From NCBI GenBank assembly GCA_023411815.1, contig JAEYOJ010000089.1:1-64000 (forward strand): DNA of 64,000 nucleotides. The letters are read 5' to 3'. The translations under genes and the position numbers were made by a program. A model generated the notes under the pieces. That model saw nothing but the letters and a program-made list of their open reading frames with translations. It was not told the origin of the DNA and ran no database searches. Of the stretch, positions 54,192 through 62,840 are shown one piece after another; the first letter of the stretch is position 1; the number at the start of each line of letters is the position of its first letter. The DNA comes from Pseudomonadota bacterium. Its GTDB lineage: Bacteria; Desulfobacterota; Desulfovibrionia; Desulfovibrionales; Desulfovibrionaceae.

Positions 54192-55097
54192 ATGGTTGAG
54201 AAAGGTCTCCATATCTTGGCCGAGGATCTGGACTCCGGGACCGCCATCAGTCCTGATTCCCTAGCGCAAGCGCATCCGCTTTGGAAACGGGACATTCAAG
54301 GTTTTGGACCTTGGGTGCATCGCCGGCAATCAGTCGGTGACGGCCTCCTGGATTGCTGGAGCAGTGAGACCCTACGGGGTGATTGGCCCGTGCTCGTCAG
54401 CGGGCCATGCGGCTCCTCCATGGATTTGGCTTGGCACCTTGCCGCCCGGAAAGCTCTCCCGCCTTGGAGTTCGATTCTGGCAGTGAGCCAATGGGAGGGG
54501 CGGGGTCAAACCCGCCGGCACTGGAATTCTCCCCCCGGAAATCTGTATGCCGCGTGGCTTTGGCCCAGGCTTCCCGAAAAATGGACACGGATTGCATCGC
54601 TCCTGGCAGGATATACCTTATGCAAGGCCTTGCGAACATATGCGCCTGATTTGCGCATGAAATGGCCCAACGATCTGCTGCATGGCGAGGTCAAGATCGG
54701 CGGTGTTCTCGTGGAAGAACGCAGGGATCTGCTTGTGGTCGGCTTCGGGCTCAATGTGAGCTCGGCGCCCGGACCGCGGGACATGCGTCCTGGCGCGGCC
54801 GCACCGGCAGGGCATCTGGGCAACCTGGATCAGGACTGCGGCATACTGGGCCTGTGGCTGAGGCTGATCGGGCCTGCGTGCCAAGAGCTTGAGAAAATAC
54901 AGGCGGGCGAGCCTGGGCAATTCGTGCGCTCCATGGAGGAACTGCTGGCCTGGAGGGGCCGCAGGGTAAGAATTCAAGAAACAGGGGAGACGGAGCGCCT
55001 GGGCATCCTCGTCGGCCTGTCCGAGGACGGCGGGCTTAGGTTGGCTGAAGATGCAGGTGAACAAGTGCTTTACTCCGGCACTATTCTTCCAGTATAG
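54192..55097 (+). CDS. birA: Biotin-[acetyl-CoA-carboxylase/pyruvate carboxylase] ligase BirA
   Basis: The 301-residue protein has the biotin-protein ligase core: QWEGRGQTRRHWNSPPGNLY (biotinyl-AMP loop), LRMKWPNDLLHGEVKIGGVLVE and the C-terminal beta-barrel (RLGILVGLSEDGGLRL). There is no N-terminal winged helix, so it is a monofunctional ligase, not a repressor; the first 75 residues are poorly conserved. I chose the ATG at 54192, with GAGGAAGAG directly upstream; a longer frame overlaps the divergent gene. Its neighbour is pyruvate carboxylase, its likely substrate. Confidence 0.9.
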   Translation: MVEKGLHILAEDLDSGTAISPDSLAQAHPLWKRDIQGFGPWVHRRQSVGDGLLDCWSSETLRGDWPVLVSGPCGSSMDLAWHLAARKALPPWSSILAVSQWEGRGQTRRHWNSPPGNLYAAWLWPRLPEKWTRIASLLAGYTLCKALRTYAPDLRMKWPNDLLHGEVKIGGVLVEERRDLLVVGFGLNVSSAPGPRDMRPGAAAPAGHLGNLDQDCGILGLWLRLIGPACQELEKIQAGEPGQFVRSMEELLAWRGRRVRIQETGETERLGILVGLSEDGGLRLAEDAGEQVLYSGTILPV

Positions 55098-55170
55098 GAT
55101 TTGTTCGCCACAGCAGCCAGATACGTAACCTTTCCTCTCCCGCCAAGCATATCACGAACGAAGGATTGAT

Positions 55171-58100
55171 ATGGCACCGAAGACCTTCGAGAAAGTCCTT
55201 TCCGAAATCAAGGGTAAGCCCGTCCTGGTGGCCAACCGGGGCATTCCCGCGCGCAGGATCGTGCGCACGCTCAGGGAACAGTATCAAGCCGTTTCCGTTC
55301 TGACGGTGACCGATGTGGACAAGGCGTCCCCTTCGGCTTCCGCAGCGCGCGAACTCCTGCTCCTAGGCGAGGATCCCCGCGCTTACCTCGATATCGACCT
55401 CATTATCCGGAAGGCCAAGCGTCGTGGCATCGTGGCGATCCATCCTGGCTGGGGCTTTGCCGCGGAAGACGATTCATTCCCGCAGAAATGTGACGAAGCG
55501 GGGATCATTTTTATCGGCCCCACTTCCGAGGCGATGCGCAAGCTCGGCAACAAGGTCGAAGTGCGCAAGCTCGCCAAGGAGATCGGCGTGCCCGTGGTGC
55601 CGGGTTCCGAGGAGTCGGTGAGCATTCCCGAGGCGAGGCGGCTCGCCAAGGATATGGGCTATCCCATCATGCTCAAGGCCGAAGGCGGCGGAGGCGGACG
55701 AGGCATTTCCGAGATATACACCGACGAGCAGCTGGAAAGCGCTTTCCATAAGGCCTCGGCACTGGCCCAAGCATCTTTCGGCAATCCGCGCCTGTATGTG
55801 GAAAAGCTGCTCACAAACATCCGCCACATCGAGATTCAGGTCATTGCCGACAAGTACGGCAATGTCTTCGCTTTCGATGAGCGCGATTGCACGGTTCAGC
55901 GCAAGCACCAAAAGCTCATCGAGATCACGCCCTCGCCCTGGCCGGGGATGACTGACGACTTGCGTGCTCGACTCAAGCGCTATGCCACTGAGTTGGTGAG
56001 CGCCGTGAACTATCATTCCCTGTGCACCGTGGAGTTCCTCGTGGACGGGGACGGCACGCCGTACCTTATCGAGGTCAACACGCGCTTGCAGGTGGAACAC
56101 GGCATCACGGAAATGCGCTACGGCATCGACTTGGTGGAGGAGCAGATCGCGGTGGCACTGGGTGCCAAACTGCGCTTCACCACGGAGAATACGAAGCCCA
56201 GCGTTAAGGCCATGCAGTGCCGCATCAACTGCGAGGATCCGCGTAACAATTTCCAGCCCAATGCCGGCGTCATCACCCGTTATGTATCGCCGGGCGGTCA
56301 GGGCATCCGACTGGATTCTTGCGTGTCCGTCGGCTACGATTTTCCTTCGCAGTATGACTCGGCTGCTGCTCTGCTCATCTCTTTTGGCCATGAATGGCCC
56401 AAGGTCTACAAGATCATGGAGCGCGCCCTGCGCGAATACATGGTCGGCGGCGTAAAGACGACCATTCCATTCCATCTACAGGTGCTGCAGCATCCCAAGT
56501 TCCAGAACGTCGAGTACGACACCAAGTTCATCGACTGCACGCCTGAGCTTCTGTGCTACACGGACGAGGAATCCGAAGAGATTCGGTTGTCGCAGCTTGT
56601 CGCCGAGATCTCGGCCAAGGGCTACAACCCCTATGTATCCCTGGGCAAGTATCGCGGCCAGAGCGACATGCGCGTGGGCCGTTTCACTCCGGTTCTGCCA
56701 AAGGTGGACAAGGCTGCCTGGACCTCGCCATATCCGCGCGGCGACGCCAAGGCCATTCTGGATTACGTGCGCGACACCCGGGCCGACGGCGTGGTGCACT
56801 TTACGGACACCACCACCCGCGACATTACCCAGTCCAACAGCGGCAACCGATTCCGCCTCGCCGAGGACCGCATCGCGGGGCCTTACCTGGACAACTGCGG
56901 GTTCTTCTCTCTGGAAAACGGCGGCGGCGCGCACTTCCATGTGGCCATGCTGGCCAACATGACCTATCCGTTCACCGAGGCGGCCGACTGGAACGTTTTT
57001 GCGCCCAAGACGCTCAAGCAGATCCTCATCCGCTCCACCAACGTGCTCGGCTACAAGCCCCAGCCGCGCAATCTCATGCGCAAGACGGGCGAGATGATCT
57101 GCGAGCACTATGACGTTATCCGTTGTTTCGACTTCCTCAACCATGTGGAAAACATGCGGCCCTTCGCCGAGGTGGCGCTTGCCCACGAGAAGGACGGCAG
57201 GATCTTCGAGCCGGCCATCTCTCTGTCCTGGTCGCCGGTCCGGCAGCATCTCTTCACGGTGGAGCATTATGCCGGAGTGGCTGACGAGATTGTGAACATG
57301 TGCGCCAAGGTCGCCGGCACTTCAGCGGATAATATCACCAAACGTATCATCCTGGGCCTCAAGGATATGGCCGGAGTCTGCCCGCCGCGCTTCATGCGCG
57401 AGTTGGTCACGCTCCTGCGCACGCGTTATCCCGAACTCATCCTGCATTACCATCGCCACTATACGGACGGCCTGTTCGTGCCTGCCGTGGCTGCGGCCTG
57501 CGAGGCCGGAGCGCACATCACGGACGTGGCCATCGGCGCATCGGTGCGCTGGTATGGCCAAGGCGAGGCATTGTCCACGGCCGCTTACCTGGAAGAGTTG
57601 GGCTTCTCCAATGTGCTCAACAAGGACATGATCCGGCAGACCGGGTTCGTGCTCAAGCAGATCATGCCCTACTACGATCGCTACACGGCGCCATACTTCC
57701 GTGGCATTGACTACGATGTGGTGGAGCACGGCATGCCGGGCGGCGCCACATCCAGCTCGCAGGAAGGCGCGCTCAAACAGGGTTACATCCATCTGCTGCC
57801 GTACATGCTCCAGTTCCTGGCCGGCACGCGCAAGATAGTGCACTACCACGACGTGACCCCGGGCTCGCAGATCACCTGGAATACGGCTTTTCTGGCCGTG
57901 ACCGGAGCCTACAAGCGAGGCGGGGAGCGCGAAGTGCTCCACCTGCTGGAAGTCCTGGAGGAAGTCGCCTCCACGCCGGAAGAGAAGCTTACCAAGGCTG
58001 TCAAGGAGGATCGGCTGCTCCTCTATCGCGACTCCAATGACGCCTTCCGCCAGCTTCTTCTGGGCAAATACGGCAAGCTGCCCTTGGGCTTCCCGCCCGA

Positions 58101-58893
58101 ATGGGTTTACCAGAGCGCCTTTGGGCCCGAGTATAAGCGGGCTCTTGCTGAGCGCACCGAGCAATCCCCTCTGGAAGCCTTGCCGGACGCGGACCTCAAG
58201 GCCGAGCACAAGGCGTTGCGCTTGCGCTTGCAGCGCCAGCCCACGGAAGAGGAGTACGTCATGTACCTCAACCATCCTGGTGACGCGCTCAAGACCATCG
58301 AGTTCCGGTCCAAATACGGTGACCCGAACAACCTGCCATTGGATGTCTGGTTCGAAGGGCTGGAGACAGGGCAGGAGTTGGTTTTCGAGGACACGCGGGG
58401 CAAGCCGCACCTCATGCATATACTGGATATCTCAGCGGCGGACGACCGAGGCATGTGCGTTGTGCGCTACATGCTCGATTCCGAGATCTTGAGCACGCAG
58501 GTGAAAGTGGCCGAAGCCAAGGGCAAGGCTCTCGTGGGTGTTGAGATGGCGGATCCGTCCAACACTTATCACGTGGCTGCCCCATGCAACGGGGACTTGT
58601 GGGTCATGCACGTAAGCCCAGGCGATTTCGTCAAGGCAGGGGAAGAGTTGTTTAATATTTCTGTTATGAAGCAGGAAAAGGCGATCTTTGCGCCTGTCGA
58701 TGGCATGATCAAGCGCGTGCTCAAGGATGCTGACTTCCAGCAGAGCAAAAAGATGGTACCTGTCAAGGAGGGGGAGTTGCTGGTGGAGCTTGGGCCCGTC
58801 CCGCGTTCTTGCCCTAATTGCAAGGAGCCTTTAACGCGCGATGAATACAACTTCTGCCCGTACTGCGGTCAGGATATAGTGATAGGCGACTGA
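55171..58893 (+). CDS. pyc: Pyruvate carboxylase with C-terminal zinc-ribbon tail
   Basis: The 1240-residue enzyme makes oxaloacetate from pyruvate, bicarbonate and ATP. The biotin carboxylase part (about 15-480) has LKAEGGGGGRGI and VNTRLQVEHGITEM. The carboxyltransferase barrel (about 520-1000) keeps the metal and pyruvate-site residues (DTTTRDITQ, LKDMAG, LHYHRH, DVTPGSQ) but in diverged surroundings. The BCCP domain carries biotin at Lys1167 in ISVMKQEKA. After it lies an unusual CxxC-x11-CxxC tail (Cys1214/1217/1229/1232). birA lies upstream and PEP synthase downstream, forming a C3/C4 interconversion block. Confidence 0.94.
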   Translation: MAPKTFEKVLSEIKGKPVLVANRGIPARRIVRTLREQYQAVSVLTVTDVDKASPSASAARELLLLGEDPRAYLDIDLIIRKAKRRGIVAIHPGWGFAAEDDSFPQKCDEAGIIFIGPTSEAMRKLGNKVEVRKLAKEIGVPVVPGSEESVSIPEARRLAKDMGYPIMLKAEGGGGGRGISEIYTDEQLESAFHKASALAQASFGNPRLYVEKLLTNIRHIEIQVIADKYGNVFAFDERDCTVQRKHQKLIEITPSPWPGMTDDLRARLKRYATELVSAVNYHSLCTVEFLVDGDGTPYLIEVNTRLQVEHGITEMRYGIDLVEEQIAVALGAKLRFTTENTKPSVKAMQCRINCEDPRNNFQPNAGVITRYVSPGGQGIRLDSCVSVGYDFPSQYDSAAALLISFGHEWPKVYKIMERALREYMVGGVKTTIPFHLQVLQHPKFQNVEYDTKFIDCTPELLCYTDEESEEIRLSQLVAEISAKGYNPYVSLGKYRGQSDMRVGRFTPVLPKVDKAAWTSPYPRGDAKAILDYVRDTRADGVVHFTDTTTRDITQSNSGNRFRLAEDRIAGPYLDNCGFFSLENGGGAHFHVAMLANMTYPFTEAADWNVFAPKTLKQILIRSTNVLGYKPQPRNLMRKTGEMICEHYDVIRCFDFLNHVENMRPFAEVALAHEKDGRIFEPAISLSWSPVRQHLFTVEHYAGVADEIVNMCAKVAGTSADNITKRIILGLKDMAGVCPPRFMRELVTLLRTRYPELILHYHRHYTDGLFVPAVAAACEAGAHITDVAIGASVRWYGQGEALSTAAYLEELGFSNVLNKDMIRQTGFVLKQIMPYYDRYTAPYFRGIDYDVVEHGMPGGATSSSQEGALKQGYIHLLPYMLQFLAGTRKIVHYHDVTPGSQITWNTAFLAVTGAYKRGGEREVLHLLEVLEEVASTPEEKLTKAVKEDRLLLYRDSNDAFRQLLLGKYGKLPLGFPPEWVYQSAFGPEYKRALAERTEQSPLEALPDADLKAEHKALRLRLQRQPTEEEYVMYLNHPGDALKTIEFRSKYGDPNNLPLDVWFEGLETGQELVFEDTRGKPHLMHILDISAADDRGMCVVRYMLDSEILSTQVKVAEAKGKALVGVEMADPSNTYHVAAPCNGDLWVMHVSPGDFVKAGEELFNISVMKQEKAIFAPVDGMIKRVLKDADFQQSKKMVPVKEGELLVELGPVPRSCPNCKEPLTRDEYNFCPYCGQDIVIGD

Positions 58894-59068
58894 GGAACTC
58901 ATTGACTTGGTTCGCTGGCTCGCGCTACCTACGGTAGGTTGAGAGTTTCGCGGCGCGCTCTGGGATGTCTGAGCAAGTCTGCCGGTATGTGCGGAGAAGC
59001 TGGAGTGACGCCGTTAATATTTCTAGCATCGTTTGTTTCGTGAATCCTGGACGTGCAAGGAGAAGCAA

Positions 59069-62000
59069 ATGGCAAAAGCCGTGACTAAACCTGAAGATGC
59101 CCCACAGATCAAGCTTGCGGAGAAGAGCGACAAGGCCACGGAAAAGGAGCATGTCTCCGCGCTCAAGAGCAAGCTTGTGCTTGATGGAGCCGACATCGTC
59201 GAGATCGGCGAGGAGGCCGAAATCCTCGTCGGTGGGAAGAATTATAACACGGCGATCATCAGCCAGGTCCCAGGTATCCGGGCCCCGCAGTTCAGGGCCA
59301 TTTCCTCTCATGCATTTCATAAAGTCCTAGACGAAACCAAGGTCAATGCTTCCCTTGTCCGCTCCATCGTTGATGCGGAGTATATTAATACCGATTGGAA
59401 CGATGCGGAGATCAACAAGGATCCGGAGTTTCTGAAGAAATTTGTCCGGTCCATCGCCCGCAAGGTTAAATCCGAGACGAGCGCGCAGAAGGGCAATCTT
59501 ATCCGCCTGCGCACCTTCATCAACAACGTGGTGGAAGGTTTCGCCGTTTCTCCCGAGGGCATCGACCAGTTGCGCAAGCGCTCGGTGCTCGTGCAGGTCG
59601 CCATCCTGTCCGTGCAATTGCCTACGGATGTTGAGGACGCCGTGCGCGGCGCCTACCTTTCCATCTGCCGCGAGGCCAAGCTGGAGGACGTACCGGTGGC
59701 GGTGCGTTCGTCAGCCGCCGGCGAGGACAGCCGCAAGAAGGCGTTTGCCGGTTTGCAGGATACTTATCTGAATATCATCGGCGAGAAGCAGGTAGTCGAT
59801 GCCTATCTGTGGGACTGCTCTTCGGCCTACAACCTGCGTTCCATGACATATCGCCGAGAGGCCATCCTCGATGCCGTGCGCAAAGCCGAGGAGACTGGTG
59901 ACAACACCATCGCCGAGGAAGCCAAGAAGGAATGGGCCATAGAGAACACCTCGCTCTCGGTGTGCATCATGCGCATGATCAATCCGGTCATTTCAGGCAC
60001 GGCCTTCTCGGCCGACACCGCCACCGGCTGCCGGGGCACCGCTCGCAATGAACTCGTGTCCATCGACGCCAGCTACGGCCTTGGTGAGGCAGTGGTGGGC
60101 GGCATGGTCACTCCAGACAAGTTCTATGTCTTCCAGCGTGATGACGGAGCCGAAGTCGTCATCCGGTCCATGGGCTATAAGGACAAGAAGATCGCCTACA
60201 GCGAAAAGGGCGGCACCGAACTGGTCAAGGTCGATGAGGACGAGGCCTACCGCTGGTCCCTGTCCTTGGCTCAGGCCGAGGAAGTCGCCAAGGGTGTGCG
60301 CGCCATCAGCAAGGCTTATGGCGGCATGATCATGGATACCGAGTTCTGCATCGATGGTTCTTCGCGCCTCTGGTTCGTGCAGGCCCGGCCGGAAACCCGC
60401 TGGAACGAGGATCTGGAGCTTCATCCGTACACGATTTTCATGCGCCGCCTGGAAGTAGAACCCAAGGCGCTGCCCGGGGCCGAAGTCGTCCTGGAGGGCA
60501 ACGGTGCGTCCCGCGGCGCTGGCCAGGGCAAGGTCAAGTTCCTGCGGTCGGCCCTTGAACTCAATAAAATCAACAAAGGCGACGTCCTAGCCGCAGAGCG
60601 CACGGACCCGGACATGGTCCCTGGCATGCGCATCGCCTCGGCTATTCTGGCTGATGTGGGTGGCGACACGAGCCATGCGGCCATTACCTCCCGCGAGTTG
60701 GGCATACCGGCCATTATAGGCATCCAGCGCCTGGAAGTGCTGCGCTCGCTGGACGGTGCCGATGTCACGGTGGACGGATCGCGCGGTAAGGCCTATCGCG
60801 GAAAGCTTCCGCTCATCGAGGTCGGCGGCGAAGTCGATGTCTCCAAGTTGCCCGCCACCAAGACCAAGGTGGGGCTTATTTTGGCCGACGTCGGTCAGGC
60901 CCTGTTCCTGTCGCGTCTGCGCAATGTGCCCGACTTCGAGATCGGTCTGCTACGCGCCGAGTTCATGCTTGGCAATATAGGCGTGCACCCCGCTGCGCTG
61001 GAGGCCTACGACAACGGCAAGCTGCAGAAGCTTGTCGAGGCCAAGATCAAGGAATTGGATGCCAAGCTGACCAAGGTGCTTCGCGAGCAGCTCGATGCCG
61101 GCATCATTTCCTTTAATTTGAAGCTGCGTAACTACGTGGGTCTCATCACCGGCCTGGACAAGGAGATGGAGGCGCTGACCAACAAGGAAAGCGCTCGCGG
61201 CACTGACGAGGTGCTGGCCATTCATCGTCGTCTGCGCGAGCTGGACAAGAGGCTCGACCATCACGTGGAGCTGGCTACTGAGCGCTTCGACATTCTTAAG
61301 ACTTCGGTGGACCTGGAGGCTCACATAGCCGTGGTCATGGGCTGGACCGAGGTCTTTGATGCCCTGCCCCGGGATCCGGACGCCATCAAGCAGCGGCAGG
61401 ATCTGGAATTCAAGATCCAGAAGGTCAAGGAGCGCATCAAGGACGATCCCATGGTCACCACCACGCTGGCCGAGATCTCCGAGATGCGCCGCGATGTAGC
61501 CGTGAAGATCGGGCTGGCCTCGGAGATGGAAACCGTGCGCACCCTGCCCGAGCGCATCCGCTCGCTGCTCATCTCCAAGGGCTTCCGTTCAGGGCGGGAA
61601 TATTACGTACAGACGCTGTCCCAGAGCCTCGCCCTGTTCGCCATGGCCTTTTATGGGCGCGAGATCATCTATAGAACCACGGATTTCAAGACCAACGAGT
61701 ATCGCAACCTCGTGGGCGGTCTGCTTTTCGAGAGCCACGAAGACAACCCCATGCTCGGCTATCGGGGTGTGTCGCGCAACATCCACGATTGGGAGCTCGA
61801 ATCCTTCAAGCTCGCGCGCGGCATTTTCGGCGGACGGAATCTCCACATCATGTTGCCCTTCGTTCGTACCTTGGAAGAGGCTCGCAGCATGAAGCGCTAC
61901 CTTGAGCAGGTGCACAAGCTCAAGTCGGGCGTGGATGGCCTAAAGGTCATCCTCATGTCCGAAATTCCGAACAACGCTATACTCGTGAAGCAGTTTCTGG

Positions 62001-62665
62001 AGGAATTTGACGGTTTCTCCATCGGCTCCAATGACATGACTCAGATGGTCCTCGGGACGGACCGCGACAACTCCCGCTTGCGCCATATCTATGACGAAGA
62101 AGATCCGGGTGTAGTCTGGGCCATCCTGGTGACCATTTTTGCAGGGCAGAAAGCTGGTAAGAAGGTGGGTTTCTGCGGGCAGGGTGTTTCCAACAGCGAG
62201 ATCCTGCGCGGGCTGGTGTGCATCGCTGGAATCGTCAGCGCTTCCGTGGTGCCCGACACCTACTTCAAGACCAAGCAGGAGATGGCTAAGGTTGAGTGCG
62301 AGAATATCCCGGTCGGCAAACTGGGCGAGTGGTTGTCTGGCAGGCATCTGGAGCGTCTCAAGGGCACGCTTGTACAGAAGAATTACGAGCATATTCTCAA
62401 GAAATACAAGAGCGCCACGGATCTCAAGGACTGGTATGAGGGCGAACTGGCTAGGCTCAACGAGCAATTGCGCGAGAACCTGGACACGCCCAAGGAGTCC
62501 TTCTATCGGCAAGAGATGGAGGGGTTCCGCGAAACGTTCCATAAGCTGGTCATCTATGCCAGCTGGAACTGGTCTGAAACCGTTCAGGATGCCCTGCATC
62601 ACGCCGGCTTTCAGAACTTCGAGGAACAGGCCAAGGCCTTGGAGGCCCAGCGCTCCAGGAAGTAG
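59069..62665 (+). CDS. ppsA: Phosphoenolpyruvate synthase-like protein with large insertion
   Basis: The 1198-residue protein has the N-terminal ATP-grasp-like nucleotide-binding half (VPVAVRSSAAGEDSRKKAFAG, NPVISGTAFSADTATG), the swivelling phosphohistidine domain with catalytic His536 in GGDTSHAAITSRELGIPAI and the C-terminal PEP/pyruvate barrel (IGSNDMTQMVLGTDRDN, active Cys1036 in GFCGQGVSNSEI). Typical PpsA is about 790-800 residues; about 200 extra residues (roughly 650-860), rich in charged heptads, sit between the swivel and barrel domains. The activity would be pyruvate + ATP to PEP. AAGGAGAA precedes the ATG at 59069. Confidence 0.88.
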   Translation: MAKAVTKPEDAPQIKLAEKSDKATEKEHVSALKSKLVLDGADIVEIGEEAEILVGGKNYNTAIISQVPGIRAPQFRAISSHAFHKVLDETKVNASLVRSIVDAEYINTDWNDAEINKDPEFLKKFVRSIARKVKSETSAQKGNLIRLRTFINNVVEGFAVSPEGIDQLRKRSVLVQVAILSVQLPTDVEDAVRGAYLSICREAKLEDVPVAVRSSAAGEDSRKKAFAGLQDTYLNIIGEKQVVDAYLWDCSSAYNLRSMTYRREAILDAVRKAEETGDNTIAEEAKKEWAIENTSLSVCIMRMINPVISGTAFSADTATGCRGTARNELVSIDASYGLGEAVVGGMVTPDKFYVFQRDDGAEVVIRSMGYKDKKIAYSEKGGTELVKVDEDEAYRWSLSLAQAEEVAKGVRAISKAYGGMIMDTEFCIDGSSRLWFVQARPETRWNEDLELHPYTIFMRRLEVEPKALPGAEVVLEGNGASRGAGQGKVKFLRSALELNKINKGDVLAAERTDPDMVPGMRIASAILADVGGDTSHAAITSRELGIPAIIGIQRLEVLRSLDGADVTVDGSRGKAYRGKLPLIEVGGEVDVSKLPATKTKVGLILADVGQALFLSRLRNVPDFEIGLLRAEFMLGNIGVHPAALEAYDNGKLQKLVEAKIKELDAKLTKVLREQLDAGIISFNLKLRNYVGLITGLDKEMEALTNKESARGTDEVLAIHRRLRELDKRLDHHVELATERFDILKTSVDLEAHIAVVMGWTEVFDALPRDPDAIKQRQDLEFKIQKVKERIKDDPMVTTTLAEISEMRRDVAVKIGLASEMETVRTLPERIRSLLISKGFRSGREYYVQTLSQSLALFAMAFYGREIIYRTTDFKTNEYRNLVGGLLFESHEDNPMLGYRGVSRNIHDWELESFKLARGIFGGRNLHIMLPFVRTLEEARSMKRYLEQVHKLKSGVDGLKVILMSEIPNNAILVKQFLEEFDGFSIGSNDMTQMVLGTDRDNSRLRHIYDEEDPGVVWAILVTIFAGQKAGKKVGFCGQGVSNSEILRGLVCIAGIVSASVVPDTYFKTKQEMAKVECENIPVGKLGEWLSGRHLERLKGTLVQKNYEHILKKYKSATDLKDWYEGELARLNEQLRENLDTPKESFYRQEMEGFRETFHKLVIYASWNWSETVQDALHHAGFQNFEEQAKALEAQRSRK

Positions 62666-62685
62666 CTGCTTTGTTACAAGGTCAT

Positions 62686-62720
62686 AAGAAAGGCGGTCCC
62701 GCATAGGGGCCGCCTTTCTT
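62686..62720 (+). terminator. Rho-independent terminator after PEP synthase
   Basis: A 15-base stem (AAGAAAGGCGGTCCC 62686-62700, GGGGCCGCCTTTCTT 62706-62720, one G-U pair) with a 5-base loop ends in a T-rich 3' arm followed by GTTAAAG. It is 20 bases after the stop codon. Confidence 0.88.
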
Positions 62721-62798
62721 GTTAAAGCACATTAGGTTTTTGCGTTATGGCCAATACCGGGCGGGATCGCTCACGTTCCGTGTACCGTAAAAATAAAG

Positions 62799-62826
62799 AC
62801 GCGGGAGAGTCATGGCTCTCCCGCGT
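62799..62826 (-). terminator. Rho-independent terminator of the M23 peptidase gene
   Basis: A perfect 11-base stem (ACGCGGGAGAG 62799-62809, CTCTCCCGCGT 62816-62826) lies just past the peptidase stop codon. On the minus strand it is followed by CTTTATTTTTAC, a good T-run. Confidence 0.85.
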
Positions 62827-62840
62827 TCCTGATGGGGGCG

